A stretch of 64,000 nucleotides of DNA, taken from assembly GCA_030620095.1 (NCBI GenBank), contig JAUTXW010000537.1:1761501-1825500 (forward strand), read 5' to 3'. Positions 63,425 through 64,000 of the stretch are shown here, piece by piece. The notes beneath the pieces are model-generated. The model saw nothing but the letters and a program-made list of their open reading frames with translations, did no database searches and was not told the DNA's origin. Within the stretch, counting starts at the first letter, position 1; each line of letters begins with the position of its first letter. A program made the translations under genes and the position numbers. The stretch comes from Kuschelorhynchus macadamiae (taxonomy: Eukaryota > Arthropoda > Insecta > Coleoptera > Curculionidae).

Positions 63425-64000
63425 TAATATTGAACGTTTTGGAAACTATTCGTCGGAAAAAATAAACGAAAATATTGACCAAAGTATACCATAACACACA
63501 ATGAAGAATAAAAATTTCGTGTGGAAACAATTTACGGAATTTTGCAGTACAAAGGAATAGTACTGAATCAAAAAACTGCGGTGTGCTCAATAGCAAACAT
63601 TTTAAAAGATTAGGCCTTCAATATGCGCAAGAAAGATGAAGAGGATTGCAAGGAATATACAATAACAACAATTTGGAATGTTACATCGAAGATGCTGATG
63701 GAAAAATTTCACAGTGAGTATGGTATCACGTTCAACCCCTTTAATCAAATCGAATTCAAGAATGCCCGAGATGCAAAAAATGTAAAGAGCAAGCAGCTCC
63801 ACAAGTTACCTGAAAATTAAAGATACAACTCTGTATTTTTAAAACCCGACGAGTTTTAAAAGATAATTGTCAGGAAGAAATTTCTGATGACCTACAAAAG
63901 AAATTTTTTTGTATTTTGTCGTTTTGGAATTGGTTTGGAGAGGTGGCGAAGGAGCTACATGTTATTTCGCGTATTTCAAGGAAAAGACTGGTAGAATATA
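63425..64000 (+). pseudogene. Crypton/tyrosine-recombinase-like coding remnant, cut by window end
   Basis: Plus-strand frames read SSEKINENIDQSIP, KNKNFVWKQFTEFCSTKEY (about 63450-63560), then an open stretch EYTITTIWNVTSKMLMEKFH, SEYGITFNPFNQIEFKNARD, AKNVKSKQLHKLPEN (63653-63820), and after frame changes DDLQKKFFCILSF and ELVWRGGEGATCYFAYFKEK (about 63885-63985). The layout, a helical core-binding N-terminus, then FKNARDAKN..K..L, then an ELxWRGGE block carrying the catalytic-type Arg, resembles Crypton/KIAA1958-type tyrosine recombinase proteins of animals. Several frame breaks indicate decay. The remaining catalytic residues would lie beyond 64000. Confidence 0.5.

Overview
This window is AT-rich eukaryotic DNA packed with decayed transposable elements. 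The mix of families (Jockey/CR1-like LINEs, Gypsy-like LTR pol, Tc1/mariner, pogo, hAT, CACTA/EnSpm-like, Penelope-like, Crypton-like), short GT-AG introns and many foldback MITEs point to an arthropod, most likely an insect. A beetle is a guess from general repeat character and not a demonstrated assignment. There are no bacterial features, rRNA, CRISPR or convincing functional tRNA genes.

Layout. 1-2250: a 1,076-bp tandem duplication fusing a LINE reverse-transcriptase tail to a mariner-type transposase remnant. 2700-3400: probable LINE ORF1 remnant. 4190-7150: Gypsy-like gag-pol remnant on the minus strand whose reverse-transcriptase core is missing. 7585-8770: first of nine copies of an unusual repeat family (also at 13.1, 30.0, 33.4, 37.9, 49.7, 52.5, 54.2 and 60.0 kb), built of ~140-160-bp modules with paired ATGGCGG motifs and GACA-rich spacers. 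9390-12160: nested inverted repeats. 17120-27736: a 10.6-kb CACTA/EnSpm-like transposon with matching ends, a seven-exon SAM-domain gene with an open frame of 538 codons, and next to it a broken C2H2/DDE transposase-like gene. 28.6 kb: Penelope-like GIY-YIG fragment. 31.8-32.6 kb: hAT remnant. 34.9-37.3 kb: LINE with endonuclease and RT. 40.4-43.5 kb: Tc1-like element, then a pogo-like transposase split by a 235-bp insertion with an 11-bp target duplication. 44.2-47.4 kb: the only recognisable host gene, the last two exons of a Ras-like GTPase ending in a CAAX box, with an antisense LINE in the intervening intron. 51.6-51.9 kb: tRNA-derived SINE-like repeat. 54-58 kb: MITE, long hairpin and a minisatellite invaded by a Penelope-like RT. 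62.8-64 kb: mariner remnant and a Crypton/tyrosine-recombinase-like coding remnant running off the end.

The best candidate for a little-described system is the 10.6-kb element. Its accessory SAM-domain gene splices into one uninterrupted frame while its presumed transposase has decayed. Second is the repeat family that carries arrays of YY1/Pho-like motifs. All family assignments come from remembered conserved motifs, without database searches.
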